The notes under the pieces were generated by a model. It had not been told where the DNA came from and did no database searches. It saw only the letters and a list, made by a program, of their open reading frames with translations. Positions 1 to 11,149 of a stretch of DNA of 64,000 nt are shown here, in pieces. This stretch comes from Locusta migratoria (lineage: Eukaryota; Arthropoda; Insecta; Orthoptera; Acrididae). The position numbers and the translations under genes were made by a program. The stretch spans positions 657,885,676-657,949,675 of the forward strand of contig CM048744.1 in NCBI GenBank assembly GCA_026315105.1, read 5' to 3'. The first letter of the stretch is position 1, and each line of letters opens with the position of its first letter.

Positions 1-440
1 CTTTGTGTAGAACCCGTTGCCAGCTATGTGGAAGGCGTAGTATACCGTTATAGCCTGTTCTATTTACGATGCGAATGGAGCGGTCTACTACCTGTCGAAT
101 CTCTGGAACAGTTCTGAAACGAATGCCATGAAGTGGTTCCTTCATGTTCAGAATCAAATCAAAGTCACAAGGACAAGTCCGGGGAGCATGGTGGATGGTA
201 CAGTACTTCCCAGTCCCATCGACCAAAAAGAGCAGCTACAGATTGCGATGTATGCGTCCGCGCATTGTCGTGCAAAATGAAGGAGTTGGATGCGCAGCGC
301 TCCAAGTGCGTCTTAGCAGCGTCGTAACGCATCCATTTGTACATTTCCGTCAGTTCGTGCGAAAACCATCGAGATGCAATTTTTCGCACGGCCAGGCGTT
401 CCTTCAGGTTGCGAAGCGCTAATTAGGTTTCGTGGGCGAG
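1..440 (-). pseudogene. mariner transposase, C-terminal part (relic)
   Basis: The minus-strand translation reads like the second half of a mariner-family DDD transposase. From about 440 downwards it gives an ISELAHET-like segment and a helix-turn-helix-like RKIASRW, then HDNARTH (second catalytic Asp) and HPPCSPDLS. After a frameshift near 150 it continues with DFDLILNMKEPLHGIRF and a PHSWQRV-like C-terminus. Spacing to the last Asp (in DFDL) fits the D34D pattern. The segment between THLERC and FILHDNAR is missing, so the first catalytic Asp (MDET region) is deleted. The N-terminal half is at 835-1068, and two SINEs have split the gene. The element runs off the left edge. It is clearly non-functional. 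Confidence 0.85.
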
Positions 441-450
441 CTCACTAATC

Positions 451-648
451 AGATGCTCAGATGTTTGTAGAGTTTATGGGACTTAACTGCAGGGTCATCA
501 GTCCCTAAACTTACAAACTACTTATGAACTAGCTAATACTAAGGTCGGCACAAACATCCAGGCCCGAGGTGGGATTCGAACCCCCGACCGTAGTGGCCGT
601 GCAGACCGTGACTGGAGCGCCTCAGTCCCCTCGGCCACCGCGACCGGC
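451..648 (-). mobile_element. tRNA-derived SINE (family A), copy 1, with TSD
   Basis: Minus-strand copy of the dominant SINE. A tRNA-like head (GGCCGAGG A-box region, GGTTCGAATCC B box) is followed by a body ending in a CAAACATTTGAACATT-type tail. An 11-bp direct repeat GCTCACTAATC at 440-450 and 649-659 flanks it exactly. It interrupts the ISELAHET coding segment of a mariner transposase, so it is younger than that element. Confidence 0.93.
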
Positions 649-678
649 GCTCACTAATCGTCTGGCGTCGATCACTGT

Positions 679-843
679 AGGATGCGAGAGGTCGTTCCCC
701 GTCTGGGGTTCGAATCCCCCCTCGGGCATGGATGTTTGTGCTCTCTGTAGTATAAGGTAGTTCATAAGTAGTTTCTAAGTTTGGGGACTGATGACCACGC
801 AGTTAAGTCCCATAAGCTTCACAAACATTTGAACTTTTTTTTT
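679..843 (+). mobile_element. SINE family A, 5'-short subtype, copy 2
   Basis: Plus-strand SINE that starts inside the tRNA-like head (GGTTCGAATCC at about 707) and contains the standard body up to a T-rich tail. The head variant CGTTCCCCGTC defines a second subfamily, also seen at 13318-13456 and 31417-31612. The direct repeat ATCACTGT at 671-678 and 844-851 marks insertion into the same mariner gene as copy 1. Confidence 0.88.
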
Positions 844-1068
844 ATCACTGTCCACTAACGCGGAAACAGTAGGCACTTCTTCAGGAAGACCTGTCCGATG
901 CATGTCTGCCACATTTCGCCGACCTTCGTTACACAACATGCCACTGTTCTGTACGGCAACGCCGATTCCCCGCATGCCCTCTTGAAGACCATGATGACAC
1001 TGACGTGCTATACGACCTCTGGCACATTCAATCTTGATCCACCTCCGTTGTTCCTGTTTCGAAAACAT
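835..1068 (-). pseudogene. mariner transposase, N-terminal part (relic)
   Basis: The minus-strand ORF from 1068 begins MFSKQEQRRWIKIECARGR, the characteristic start of one insect mariner family. It continues with CNEGRRNVADMHRTGLPEEV (the linker before the second helix-turn-helix) and ALVDSD before it meets the tail of SINE copy 2. Together with 1-440 it forms one transposase gene separated by two SINEs. Upstream (about 1069-1240) is probably the 5' untranslated end of the element, but I could not locate a terminal repeat. Confidence 0.8.
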
Positions 1069-1239
1069 AGTGACACCGTTACGTTACACTGCTCGCCGAC
1101 AAGTGGCTGTGTTTCCCTCGATTGTGCACACGCCGGTGACGTGGGACAGGCGACTCCATTTGCTCGGAGGTAAGGTAGGTATGTCAACAACGTGTGCTGT
1201 CAGTGACGATAGTAGACTCCATCGCATAGTGTCTTCACA

Positions 1240-1740
1240 GCAGTGTTGCCACTATTTAAGTTACAATCCTCTTATATTTTCCAGTGACATTACTATAAAT
1301 GGCCTCAATGATAGAAGCACAGGGTTTCATAGAGTATGGCGCAAAAGTCAGTGGAGACTAAGCAGTGATGTAAACGACAGATTGAATTTATGTGTCATAA
1401 CAAAATAGAAACAATATTTACAATTACTTTCCTGTTCAAACTGTTTTCTGTTTACATCAATACATCTTTGAAGCCTTTCTGTTATACAGTTTCATACATT
1501 ATGGCATAGTGATGAATGACTGTCGAAATCATGAAATGCGTCGTTTATGTAGTCCTTTAGTTCAGCTATGGAATATAAAGTCATTGACGACATCAGGAAA
1601 TGCTTCATGGAAATAATCTTTTACTTGAACAATTGTCTGACAATTTTGAGAATAAACAGAGATATTAACAACAACTCCTTGCAAAAAATCCACGTGCGTG
1701 ATATCTGTGGTTCGTAAACTCATGTCAATAAGTGCAAATA
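1240..1740. other. unassigned AT-rich sequence
   Basis: No convincing coding, RNA or repeat signature was seen here. Confidence 0.5.
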
Positions 1741-1924
1741 ATTGTTTGTAAACCTATGGGACCAAACTACTGTGGCCATCGATCTCTTGACTTACAAACT
1801 ACTTAAACTTATGCTAAAGACAATACATACACTCGTGCCCGAGAGTGGACTTGAATATCCGACGGCAGCGTCCGCGCAATCCCTCATGTGGCGCCTAGAA
1901 CCACATGGTCATTCCCGCGCGGCA
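1741..1924 (-). mobile_element. diverged SINE family A copy
   Basis: The minus-strand order matches family A: a body with TTACAAACTACTTA, a CTCGTGCCCGAG block, a decayed B box (GACTTGAATATCC) and a GC-rich head. It differs at many positions, so it is an old copy. No clean direct repeat was found. Confidence 0.6.
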
Positions 1925-1934
1925 CAATATCTGC

Positions 1935-2900
1935 CTCCAGACCATTTTTCTTTGAAAAGTTTCTTTAAGTAATGTGATGGAGCACCATCGTTTTGAAAGT
2001 AAATTTCCTGAACTTTGTTCAGCACATACTGTAAATCCTGGTACCATGTAATTCTGAAGCTTGTTCAAGTTGTTCAAGTAGTTATCCTGTCAAGAAATGT
2101 GATACAAGTAAGACAAAAAAATCCCCCCCTCCCCCAAATCAAACACCTACAGATGGTTGATTTAGTTGCTTTTGTAACAAAAGATTATAACTTTCAGTAT
2201 ACCAATAATTTTTAACTTGTGCATTTAAAGTTAGCCCCGTCAGACCACACAAGTTCATTGAGTAGGTTAGGATCACGTTTCTGTTGGCCAAACATCAGTT
2301 CACAAAACTAAAGACGTAGATCTAGATCATCATCCAGTAACCCATCTATTAGACCTTAAACATGTTTGTGTGACATTCTTTGCACTGACCTTCGTGATAA
2401 TCCATCTCAGTTGCTAATTGTCTGACTGATTTTCGCGGACTTCGGGCCACAGGAAAAGATAACAGCAATTAATTTTCTGCAGTGGTCACTTTACTTGAGC
2501 GGCTCGATGTTAACCCAGAACAGATCCATGTTCGTCCCACTTACGTCATATGTTGTTACACTGTTTGCCTAGAAAGTGGTTTTGATGTGAAGTGATTTGC
2601 CTATTCGTTAATAATTGTAGTAACAAACTTTTATAAAGTTTATATAACGCTAATATCATTTACTTTTCCTTAACATTTTGAAAACGCGCGTCAAAGATCA
2701 CGAGCGCGCGCAAATGTTATGTTTTTGTTTTTTTCTCTTCTTTTTTTTCCCACTGGATTGGATACCAACTTTTGTTCTCCTTTAACGAATTGTGACTGGC
2801 ATCACGCTGTATATTTAATATGAATATTACATGTAAAACAGTGGTACATTATGTCCCGCGGTACTGATCAACAAGAAACCGATGTACACTCAGTGTGCCC
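1935..2900. other. unassigned AT-rich sequence
   Basis: No gene or element recognised. A short C-rich stretch lies near 2125 and a short poly-T run near 2740. Confidence 0.45.
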
Positions 2901-3649
2901 CAACAGCTAAACGCCACTGCACGCTGTTCCTCACGTCAACGTCACGTCAGAACACAAACCGTCAAGTTGTATCACACTGCTCGTCACATCAAATTGCGTA
3001 GCACATACCCGATGTTGAAAGTGAGGTTATGACAGCCCATCTGCTATGTGGAAAGTCACAGTTTAATACTGGAATTGAGGACACGCTAAATATTATTGAC
3101 GGCCAAACAGCACTTTACAGTGTGTTTTTGGTCAACTCAGTGTGGTAAAGTGCTGGGACGTTTTCAGAATGCAGGTCTCTATTTTCAGGCTAAAAAAATA
3201 ACCATACGAACACATCAAACAATATTTATAAAAGCATAAATAGAGCTTGTTTACTTAATCTATTACGATTAGCCCGCTGACGTTGTTAATACCGTTGTAG
3301 ACAACTAAATTTTTGTCCTTCATTAGCACTGACTTTATCATTTAAAATGTTATTTAATGAAAATTGCGTCATCAGATTGCAGTCGTATTAAAATAAACAA
3401 TTTGCTTAAACCTTTTCTTTTACATTATTGCAAAACATAAACAATTTTTCGGTTTCAGATATTCGACCTCGCTGAAACATTTGTAATTTACCGCTAAGCA
3501 AAGTATAATTATGAAATAAATGCTAATAAGACACATCTGCATGTGAACGGTGTAGTAGTCGACTAATCATCAAAATCACGTGACGAAAATAGGTTAACTA
3601 CCGATGTTAGCAGACGACCGTTCTATGAAAATAGACTTCTCGAGAATGC

Positions 3650-3775
3650 TTGATGTGACGTTGACGTGACGTGACAATCCGGTGACGAATAGTGTGAATA
3701 CCGCCATTTAGAATACATTGTGGAATGTTCTGACGGGCGGTGACGTGACGTGACGGACACTGTGAATTGGCCTTA
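3650..3775 (-). repeat. TGACGTGACG array, possible transposon end
   Basis: Two clusters of overlapping TGACGTGACGTGAC units (near 3658 and 3740) lie inside a segment that ends GTGAATTGGCC followed by TTA. Related CACGTCAACGTCACGTCAG occurs in the opposite orientation near 2933-2952. The GGCC edge next to TTA resembles a PIF/Harbinger-type terminus, but I did not find its partner. TGACGT is also the CRE/bZIP core. Confidence 0.35.
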
Positions 3776-3849
3776 ATACAGTCAGGAGATTCCTTGCTAC
3801 CTACTATGCAAGCTGCTGTCTTCTGAGTCAGCTGGAATGCAGTTTCAAA

Positions 3850-3992
3850 AATGTTCAAATGTTTGTAAAGCTTATGGAACTTAACGGCGGGGTCATCAGT
3901 CCCGAAACTTACAAACTACTTATCACTTAACTTATACTAAAGACAGCACAAGCATCCATGCACGAGGGGGATTCGAACCCCAGACGGGGAAC
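3850..3992 (-). mobile_element. SINE family A, short subtype, copy
   Basis: Minus-strand body plus B box (GGGGATTCGAACCCC) and the CGTTCCCCGTC-type head junction. It is truncated before the full tRNA-like head, and no clean direct repeat was identified. Confidence 0.8.
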
Positions 3993-4131
3993 GTATAACG
4001 AAGCGTGTTGGGATATATTCCCATCTGCTTGCTTCAGAACCTCTCGATACCACTGTTGAATAATAATAGGTATGAATGTAATTAGTCTATTATCATTTTC
4101 GTTTCCAAAATTTTTGTTATCATTTGTTGTA

Positions 4132-4134
<3 letters not shown>

Positions 4135-4166
<32 letters not shown>
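4135..4166. repeat. (TG)n microsatellite at LINE 3' end
   Basis: About sixteen TG units directly abut the 3' direct repeat of the RTE element. It is most simply the element's own tail. Confidence 0.95.
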
Positions 4167-4168
<2 letters not shown>

Positions 4169-4175
4169 GTGGTCT

Positions 4176-5797
4176 TCAGTCCGGAGACTGGTTTGATGCA
4201 GCTCTCCACAATACCCTATCCTGAGCAAGCTTCTTCATCTCCACATAAGAACGGCAACCCACATCTGTCTGAATCTGCTTACTGTATCCATCACTTGGTC
4301 TTCCTCTACGGTTTTTACCCCACATACCCTCCAACGCTAAATTCACAATTCCTTGATGTCTAAGAATGTGTCCTACCAATCTATCCCTTCTTTTAGTCAA
4401 GGTATGCCAGAAATTTCTTTTCTCCCCAATTCGGTCCAGTACATCCTCATTAGTTACGCGATCCACCCACCTAATATTCAGCATTCTTCTGTAGCACCAC
4501 ATTTCAAAAGCCTCAATCCTCTTCCTGTCCGCACTGTTTATCGTCCATGTTTCTCTCCCATACAAGGCAACACTCCATACAAATGCCTTCAAAAAGGACT
4601 TCCTTAGGCTTAAATCAATATTCGATGTTAAAAAATTTCTCCTTTTCAAGAACGCTTTTCTACCCATTGCCATTCTGCATTTTATATCCTCTGTACTGCG
4701 ACCATCATATGTTATTTTACTGCCCAAGTAACAAAACTCATCTACTTCCTTTATTGCTTCCTTTCCCAATCTAATTCCTTCAGCATCACCTGATTTTCTT
4801 ACACTGCACTCCATTACCGTAGTTTTGCTCTTGTTAATGTTCATCTTATATGCACCTTTCAGCACACTGTCCATTCCGTTCAATTGCTCTTCCAGGTCCT
4901 TTGCTGTATCTGACAGAATTACTATGTCGTCGGCAAAGCGCAATGTTTTTAATTCTTCACCCTGAACTTCAATTCCTTCTCCAAATTTCTCCTTGCTTTC
5001 CTTTGTAGCTTGCTCAATGTAGAAACTGAATAACTCTCTTTCCATCCACTGCATCCCTTTCATGCCCATTCAACTCTGACAACCGCTGTCTGGATTTTGT
5101 ACAAGTTGTAAATAACCTTACGCTCCCTATATTTTACTCCTGCTTGCTTCAGAACTTGAAAGAGTTTATTCCAATCAACATTGTCAAAAGCCTTCTCCAA
5201 ATCTACAAAAGCTAGAAATGTAGGTTTGCCTTTTCTTAATCTATCTTCTATGATAAGCCGTAAAGTGAGTATTGCCTCCCGTGTTCCTACATTTCTTCTG
5301 AACCCAAACTGATCTTCCCCGAGGTCGGCTTCTACCAACTTTTCCATCCTTCTGTATATAATTCGTGTTAATATTTTGGAACCCTGACTTATTAAACTGA
5401 TGGTTCTGTAGTTTTCGCACCTGTCTGCACCTGATTTCTTTGGAATGGGGATTATAACATTTTTCTTAAAGTCTGAGGGTACTTCACCTGTCTCATACGT
5501 CTTACACACCAGGTGAAACAGGTTTGTCATGGCTGGTTCTCCCAGAGACTTCAGTAGCTCTGAGGGAATATCATTTACTCCAGGGGCCTTGTTTTGACTT
5601 AGGTCTTCCAGGGCTCTGTCAAATTCTTCTCTCAGTACAGAATCTCCTATTTCATCTTCATCTACATTCTCTTCCCTTCCTACAATATTGTCTCGAAGTT
5701 CATTTCCTTTGTAGAGCCCCTCTATATACTCTTTCCACCTTTCAGCTTTCCTTTCTTTGCTGAGAACTGGTTTTCCATCAGTGTCCTTAATATTCAT
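4176..5797 (-). pseudogene. LINE reverse transcriptase and C-terminal region
   Basis: Second half of the RTE polyprotein. From 5797 it reads APGVNDIPSELLKS, PIPKKSGADRCENYRTISL, FGFRRNVGTREA and VDLEKAFDNVDW (motif A, catalytic Asp). The frame breaks near 5060, where motif B (a GVRQG-like block) should be. It resumes from 5069 with YIEQATKESKE, LRFADDIVIL (motif C, two catalytic Asp, about 4926-4937), EVDEFCYLGSKI and the clade-typical ALYGRETWT, then EAFEMWCYRRMLNI. Loss of motif B and the upstream stops make it inactive. Confidence 0.9.
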
Positions 5798-6238
5798 AGA
5801 GCTGTTTTTCTTATCTCCAAATATTTCTTTTCTTTTCTTGTAGGCTGTATCTATTTTTCTATTTATACATTCTTCGACATCCTTGCATTTGCCTTCTAGT
5901 CACTCCTGCTTAGCGATTTTGCACTTCCTGTCAACTTCATTTCTTAGTCGTCTGTACTTCATTTTGCCTGTTTCATTTACTGCATTGTTATATTTTCTCT
6001 TTTCATCGATTAAATTTAGTATCTCCTGTGATATCCAAGGATTTTTTGTAGGTCTTGCCTTCCTACCTATTTTGTCCTATGCTACCTTCACTATTTCATC
6101 TCTTAATTTTACCCATTCCTCCTCTACTGTTTTATTTTCCCCTGTTTCTGTCAATTGTTGCCTAAAGCTCCCTCTGAAATTCTTAAGAACTTCAGGTTCC
6201 TTCAATTTATCCAGCTCCCATCTCCTTATTTTCCTACC

Positions 6239-7201
6239 TTATTGTAGTTTCCGCAGTTTCAGCCTACAGTTCATAACCAACAAGTTATGGTCAGAGTCTA
6301 CATCTGCCCCTGGGTATGTCTTACACTGTAAAACCTGGTTTCGAAATCTATGTCTTACCATTATAAAATCTATCTGGTATCTCCCGATGTCTCCTGGTCT
6401 CTTCCACGTATACAACCTTCTTTTGTGATTCTTAATCCAGGTGTTTGTTATAACTAAATTATATTCTGTGCAAAATTCTACCAGGTGGCTTCCTCTTTCA
6501 TTCCTTTTTCCCAGACCATATTCACCTACTATCTTCCCTTCCCTTCCTTGTCCTACTATCGAATTCCAGTCTCCCATAACAATTAAGTTTTCCTCTCCCT
6601 TAATTGTCTGAATAATTTCCTTTAGCTCCTCATATATTTCTTAGATTTCCTCATCATCGGCAGAGCTAGTTGGCATATAAACCTGTACTACTGTTGTCGG
6701 TGTTGACGTCGTATCTATCTTGACAATGATAATGCGATCGCTGTGCTGGTCATAGTATTTTACCCACATTCCTATTTTCTTATTCATTATCAATCCTACT
6801 CCTGTGATACCCCCTATTGATTTTGTATTTATAATCCTGTACTCACCTGACCACAAATCCTGTTCATCCTGCCACCGAACTTCACTAATCCCCACTATAT
6901 CTAACTTCAACCTATCCATTTCCCTTTTTAAATTTTCTAATTTTCCTACTCGATTAAGGGATCTAACATTCCATGCTCCGACCCGTAGAATGCCAGTATT
7001 GTCTTTCCTGATGATCACATCCTCCTGAGTAGTCCCCGCCCGGAGATCCGAATGGGGGACTATTTTACCTCCGGAATATTTTACCAGAGAGGATGCCATC
7101 ATCATATGTTCATACAGTAGAGCTGCATGTCCTTGGGAAAGGTAACGGCTGTAGTTTCCCCTTGCTTTCAGCCGTTCGCAGTAACTGTGTGGCAAAGCCA
7201 C
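6239..7201 (-). pseudogene. LINE endonuclease domain (EEP family)
   Basis: This codes for the DNA-nicking domain that starts target-primed reverse transcription. From 7201 the frame gives a leader, then LRVGAWNVRSLNRVGK (Asn motif), ISEVRWQ (catalytic Glu) and GVGLIMNKK. A TAA near 6637 interrupts it. The same frame resumes with MGDWNSIVG (the GDxN motif) and ends with DSDHNLLVMN (the catalytic SDH motif) before another stop at 6239-6241. All landmark residues are present, so the domain would be complete apart from the stop codon. It is the 5' half of the RTE element at 4136-7414. Confidence 0.88.
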
Positions 7202-7429
7202 ATTAGCTGATGTTACAAGGCCAGCTCAGTCAATCATCCAGACTGTTGCCCCTGTAACTACTGAAAAGGCTGCTGCCCCTCTTCAGGAACCACACGTTTG
7301 TCTGGCCTCTCCACAGATACCCCTCCGCTGTGGTTGCACCTACGGTACGGCTATCTGTATCGTTGAGGCACGCAAGCCACCCCACCTCGGCAATGTCTCT
7401 GGTTCATGGGAGTGTTGTTGTAAAGTAAC

Positions 7430-8280
7430 TAGCTGAATTCCTGTTCTATTGTTTGACACTGGAGACGTTTATTTAATTAGCAAATATTTATTAATTAATG
7501 CCAGAGACGTATTCTTGAAGTTCAGATAGCGTGTTAATTAATATTTATGTTAAAACTAGGTAAATTCTTTTCCCATAATATTAAAGTAGGTATTACTACG
7601 TTTGACAAGTTGTGTTACGAAAGTTTTGCCGTCATTAGTTTCTGTGTAACTACCATTTATTACGAAGTATTTGTTGAAATTCTATTTAAATAAGTAAGCA
7701 AGTGAAATTGTATTAATTTAACAGAGATTTGTATATTCAGTTACTCAGTGTTATTTAAGCTAAATGTTACTATAGCTAGTTGTATGTATTTGTTTACTTT
7801 ACCATTATAATTAATGTAATGAACATAATTAGCAATACGCAGTTTCCAGTATCACTGTTTGGAAATATAAATAGGATGAGTTCGTGGCATGTAAGGGAGT
7901 ATTGTTTCATCCACTATCAGAAGCAGAATGTGTCAGTTACGAGTATTGTTTATTGTTTCGGTCGCGATCTGAAGCTCAAGCCACGTCAGTTGGAACTTAA
8001 ATTTTGAACAGTTATGCGAAAGTTCGTCAGTGTTTCGGTGTTACGAAGGGACTAGTAATATTTGTGCCACATTACGATGTAGACCTGGAACATTTGTATT
8101 CCACACACGGACAGTGTTAACTAGTATTATTGATGTGTGGAGTGTGCGTGCCTGGTATAAATGGAATTAATGAGGCTTGTAAACTGGCCATAAATGGGGA
8201 CAACTGGGCATTTATGAATCATTAAAAGTGACAACGAACTGCAATTCTGTGTGTTGCCTTCGTCATTTGTAGTGGATTAG
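7430..8280. other. unassigned AT-rich sequence
   Basis: No supported feature. Confidence 0.4.
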
Positions 8281-8369
8281 TTTTGGCCCCTGGGATTTCA
8301 GCCATCCGCTGCCGAGAGCAACGACCATCGACAACATCGATATACGACCAGGCAACGGCGCAAACGGCC

Positions 8370-8430
8370 TCGCGCATCGCAGCATCGCGCCTCAATGCGC
8401 TTGGCCACTCCGCCGCGGCTATGCAGTTTC
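8370..8430 (-). mobile_element. SINE head fragment
   Basis: GC-rich block with GCATCGCGCCTCAATGCGCT and CGCCGCGG, matching the complement of the tRNA-like head of the SINE subtype at 13318-13456. It lacks the body. Confidence 0.5.
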
Positions 8431-8459
8431 AGAAACAAAGGCGCCGACCGGCCTGGGGT

Positions 8460-9890
8460 GCAGTTAAACGTGGGGATTAATGGATATCAGTGTACTGGCC
8501 CATCAACAGTCAGGCATATGTGAGCAGCGCTCGCTAAAGGCTTTTCATCAATGCCTCCAAACTAACTCTTATACACTTACATAGTAGAGTTTGTTAACAC
8601 CCAATAGCAGAGTAATGTCTGAACTAGAGCTGGGTTTGAACATGACTCGAATTGTTCGGACAATTTACGTCACACTTAGAGAAATATTCGAACATTCGAA
8701 AACGACGCTATCTAACAATGTCAGGAGGTACTATCTCTATGATTTACAACTATCGTATTCATAAATCTTTTCTGTGCTACGCAGTGCACGATTTATAATG
8801 AAGATAGGATGTCATTAATGTACTATGGGGATTAACAAGTGTGAAATTCCGACTATGGTAGCTTCTAGGGCGCAGGCTACAAGTAAAAACAGTAACGAAT
8901 ATAGGCTATAAGTAAACGATATCAATCGCGATTTAAAATTCTAGTGCTGCTATCTAGCGACGTCTTTGGGTACTACGCACACAGCAGCTCGTGCACTATT
9001 TATTCCGTGGTCACAATTACAGTTTATTTTGTATGACTTATTTTAGTTATTGGGTATTAAATTTCTAATGTTTTCTCTATTTCATCTCTTTTAATCTAAT
9101 TTTCAAGGCGATTAAAAGAGGGTAACATTTTTCTCTGTTACTGTACCGTATGAACAGGGAATTGAATGGTCATTTGCAACCTATCTGTTATAATCACATT
9201 AAATGTAATTTCTACTTGTGAAGGATTCACATTTTTTTTCCTTTGAATGTTAGCTTTCAGTAATGTTTTGCATTAGTTCTGTTATAGTAGCAGATATTTT
9301 GTTTGTCAATGGATCATATCTTGCAGAGACACCAGACAGGTCACGTATGCACTATTTAAAAAAAAAATACAGTTCTTCATAGTTAAGTCCTTCTTTTCTG
9401 TTACATCTACTTTTACTTCCTATGAGCAAAGCGGTAACTTCAAATTTTCCCGTGTATCGTTCGCAGATACGCAGCGCGAATCATTTATTATCTGAGTGTT
9501 GGAACAGTTCGATACTGTATCGAGTTCTCCGCTGTATCGGGAAATCCCGAACATGTTCGAACGCGAGTATCATTTGCCCAGCCTTAGTCCGAACAGTCGG
9601 AAATGCACATATATGATCAGTATCTAATGGTTATCAATAGAGGATTTGAAATTGTGAAAACAGTTTCTTTTCAAACTTTCCTCATTATAAAATACAGTGC
9701 TGGAAAGAACGGTACACTTGAAATGGCAAACTCGATTATGATCCGATGATGGCAAATGGTACCTGGCTGATACTAGACGTACTGATAATGCATTCGACAT
9801 ACTCCACCAATAGACAGCTAGTTGACACAGCTTATAGAGTAGCATCTGGGGATACCGTTTAATGGGGCATGTTTACATCCATAATGTTCA
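8460..9890. other. unassigned AT-rich sequence
   Basis: Nothing supported beyond short homopolymers. A region near 9420-9620 has repeated CGAAC/GTTCG half-sites but no recognisable structure. Confidence 0.35.
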
Positions 9891-9954
9891 CTGTGGCATC
9901 AACGTGTCAATGTGTCTTGCTATGGAGATGCATTCCAGCTTCCAACAGCAAAAT

Positions 9955-10260
9955 GAGCGAATTTGAAAGCGGTCGAATTGTGGCCTTCCGAGAGGCAGGG
10001 TGGTCGTCTGGAAGAGCTGCCACAATGCAGTGATGCTGGTTGCAAACATACTGGACGTCGAAACAACACAGACGTCCGCCAAGATCGTGGAATTGCGAGG
10101 GCAGCAATGGCAGGTCATACACAAGTCATAACACAGACAGTTTGTCAGCCCAGAGGTGTCAACAAGATCTTTTACCAAATAGTTACTACAGAGGTACTAC
10201 GGCCACTCACACCTGTAGCCCGTCTTCCATTCACGGCACAGCATCGCGCGAATTCACGCT
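9955..10260 (+). pseudogene. Tc1-like transposase N-terminus (relic)
   Basis: The plus strand reads MSEFESGRIVAFREAGWSS, the start of insect Tc1-like transposases (paired-like helix-turn-helix domain). Several frameshifts and a stop follow. Fragments such as RRNNTDVRQDRGIARAAM and VARLPFTAQHR match the order of the second DNA-binding motif and linker (normally R...T...DR.I...A). No catalytic region remains here. Confidence 0.65.
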
Positions 10261-10971
10261 TTTATCACAGTTATGAACCTGCGTATTGTGCTATGTGCGG
10301 TTTTGATTTAGAAGTTTGGCTCGATTTTATCTTGGGATTGAACCGTACATGTCTGCTTTCATGCCCCATCGACAACCTTAGTTGCACATATTATTATCTT
10401 TTACCTGTGATCCAGTAGTTAAAAACTATACATAGGCTGTAGTTTGCGAAACAAATAAGAAATATCACATAAAATAACTGTTTCACTAATAAAAGTTATA
10501 TTCTAAAGTTTGCAAATGATGCAAGAAAAGTCAGAGATTTAATTGAATGAGGTTTATTGAATCAAACTGGTTCCCTATTGGAACTACTCATGTGAATTAT
10601 TATTCATTAATAGAATAAAATAGTTAAATATTTCAATTGTCTGCGATTATAAATAATTAGCACTTTGTCCCAACTAAGTAATCATAACTTTATAGAACAC
10701 AGAAACCCTGTATATTTCCCGAGCACTCTCAACATGAAATTGTCAACAGTTCAAAATAGTTTAAGTTTTCGGAGCACCATTTATACACTCGTAAGTTCTT
10801 GTGTAAGAATAGAATACATATCAGCTGCGCAGCCGTTCAATTGTTCGCGCCAAATTTAGAGTCCCGAAAAGAGCCAGTTCGCTGCGCAGTTCTTAACACT
10901 TTTCACGATCGAATCACTCCTGTCATCCAGGAAGGTCCTTCTTCTCCCAACACTAGACATGGAGTTTTTCG

Positions 10972-10974
<3 letters not shown>

Positions 10975-11009
<35 letters not shown>

Positions 11010-11040
11010 ACCACCACCACCACCACCACCACCATCAACA
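10975..11040 (+). repeat. (AC)n followed by (CCA)n microsatellite
   Basis: About fifteen AC units run directly into about ten CCA units. The Thr/His-rich ORF crossing it is an artefact of the repeat. Confidence 0.95.
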
Positions 11041-11149
11041 TCACCATTTCTGTCCTTCGGCAGCTTCCTCATTGTCCGAACGCCATCCCTTACAAAATCG
11101 TATACATCTTAACATGAGATATTTCTTTAAGTAAAAACTGAACATCTGA

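Larger units (their letters stand above)
4136..7414 (-). mobile_element. RTE-clade non-LTR retrotransposon, nearly full length
   Basis: The element lies between perfect 12-bp direct repeats TTGTTGTAAAGT (4124-4135 and 7415-7426). On the minus strand it runs from a 5' leader (about 7414-7202) through an apurinic-type endonuclease and a reverse transcriptase to a 3' tail of (AC)n, seen as (TG)n at about 4135-4166. Microsatellite-like 3' tails and a craniofacial-development-protein-2-like endonuclease are typical of the RTE clade. The single reading frame is broken by in-frame stops near 6637, 6239, 6082 and 5899, and by a frameshift with loss of the RT motif B region near 5065-5090. It therefore inserted fairly recently or is well preserved at the edges, but it cannot encode an active enzyme. 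A relative lies at 37540-38590. Confidence 0.92.

Noticed and set aside
575..730. GGTTCGAATCC motifs as functional tRNA genes
   Set aside because: Each lies in a SINE with a long non-tRNA body and direct repeats; no cloverleaf can be closed.
10799..11134. 111-residue plus-strand ORF with Thr/His runs
   Set aside because: The runs come from adjoining (AC)n and (CCA)n microsatellites; there is no domain on either side.
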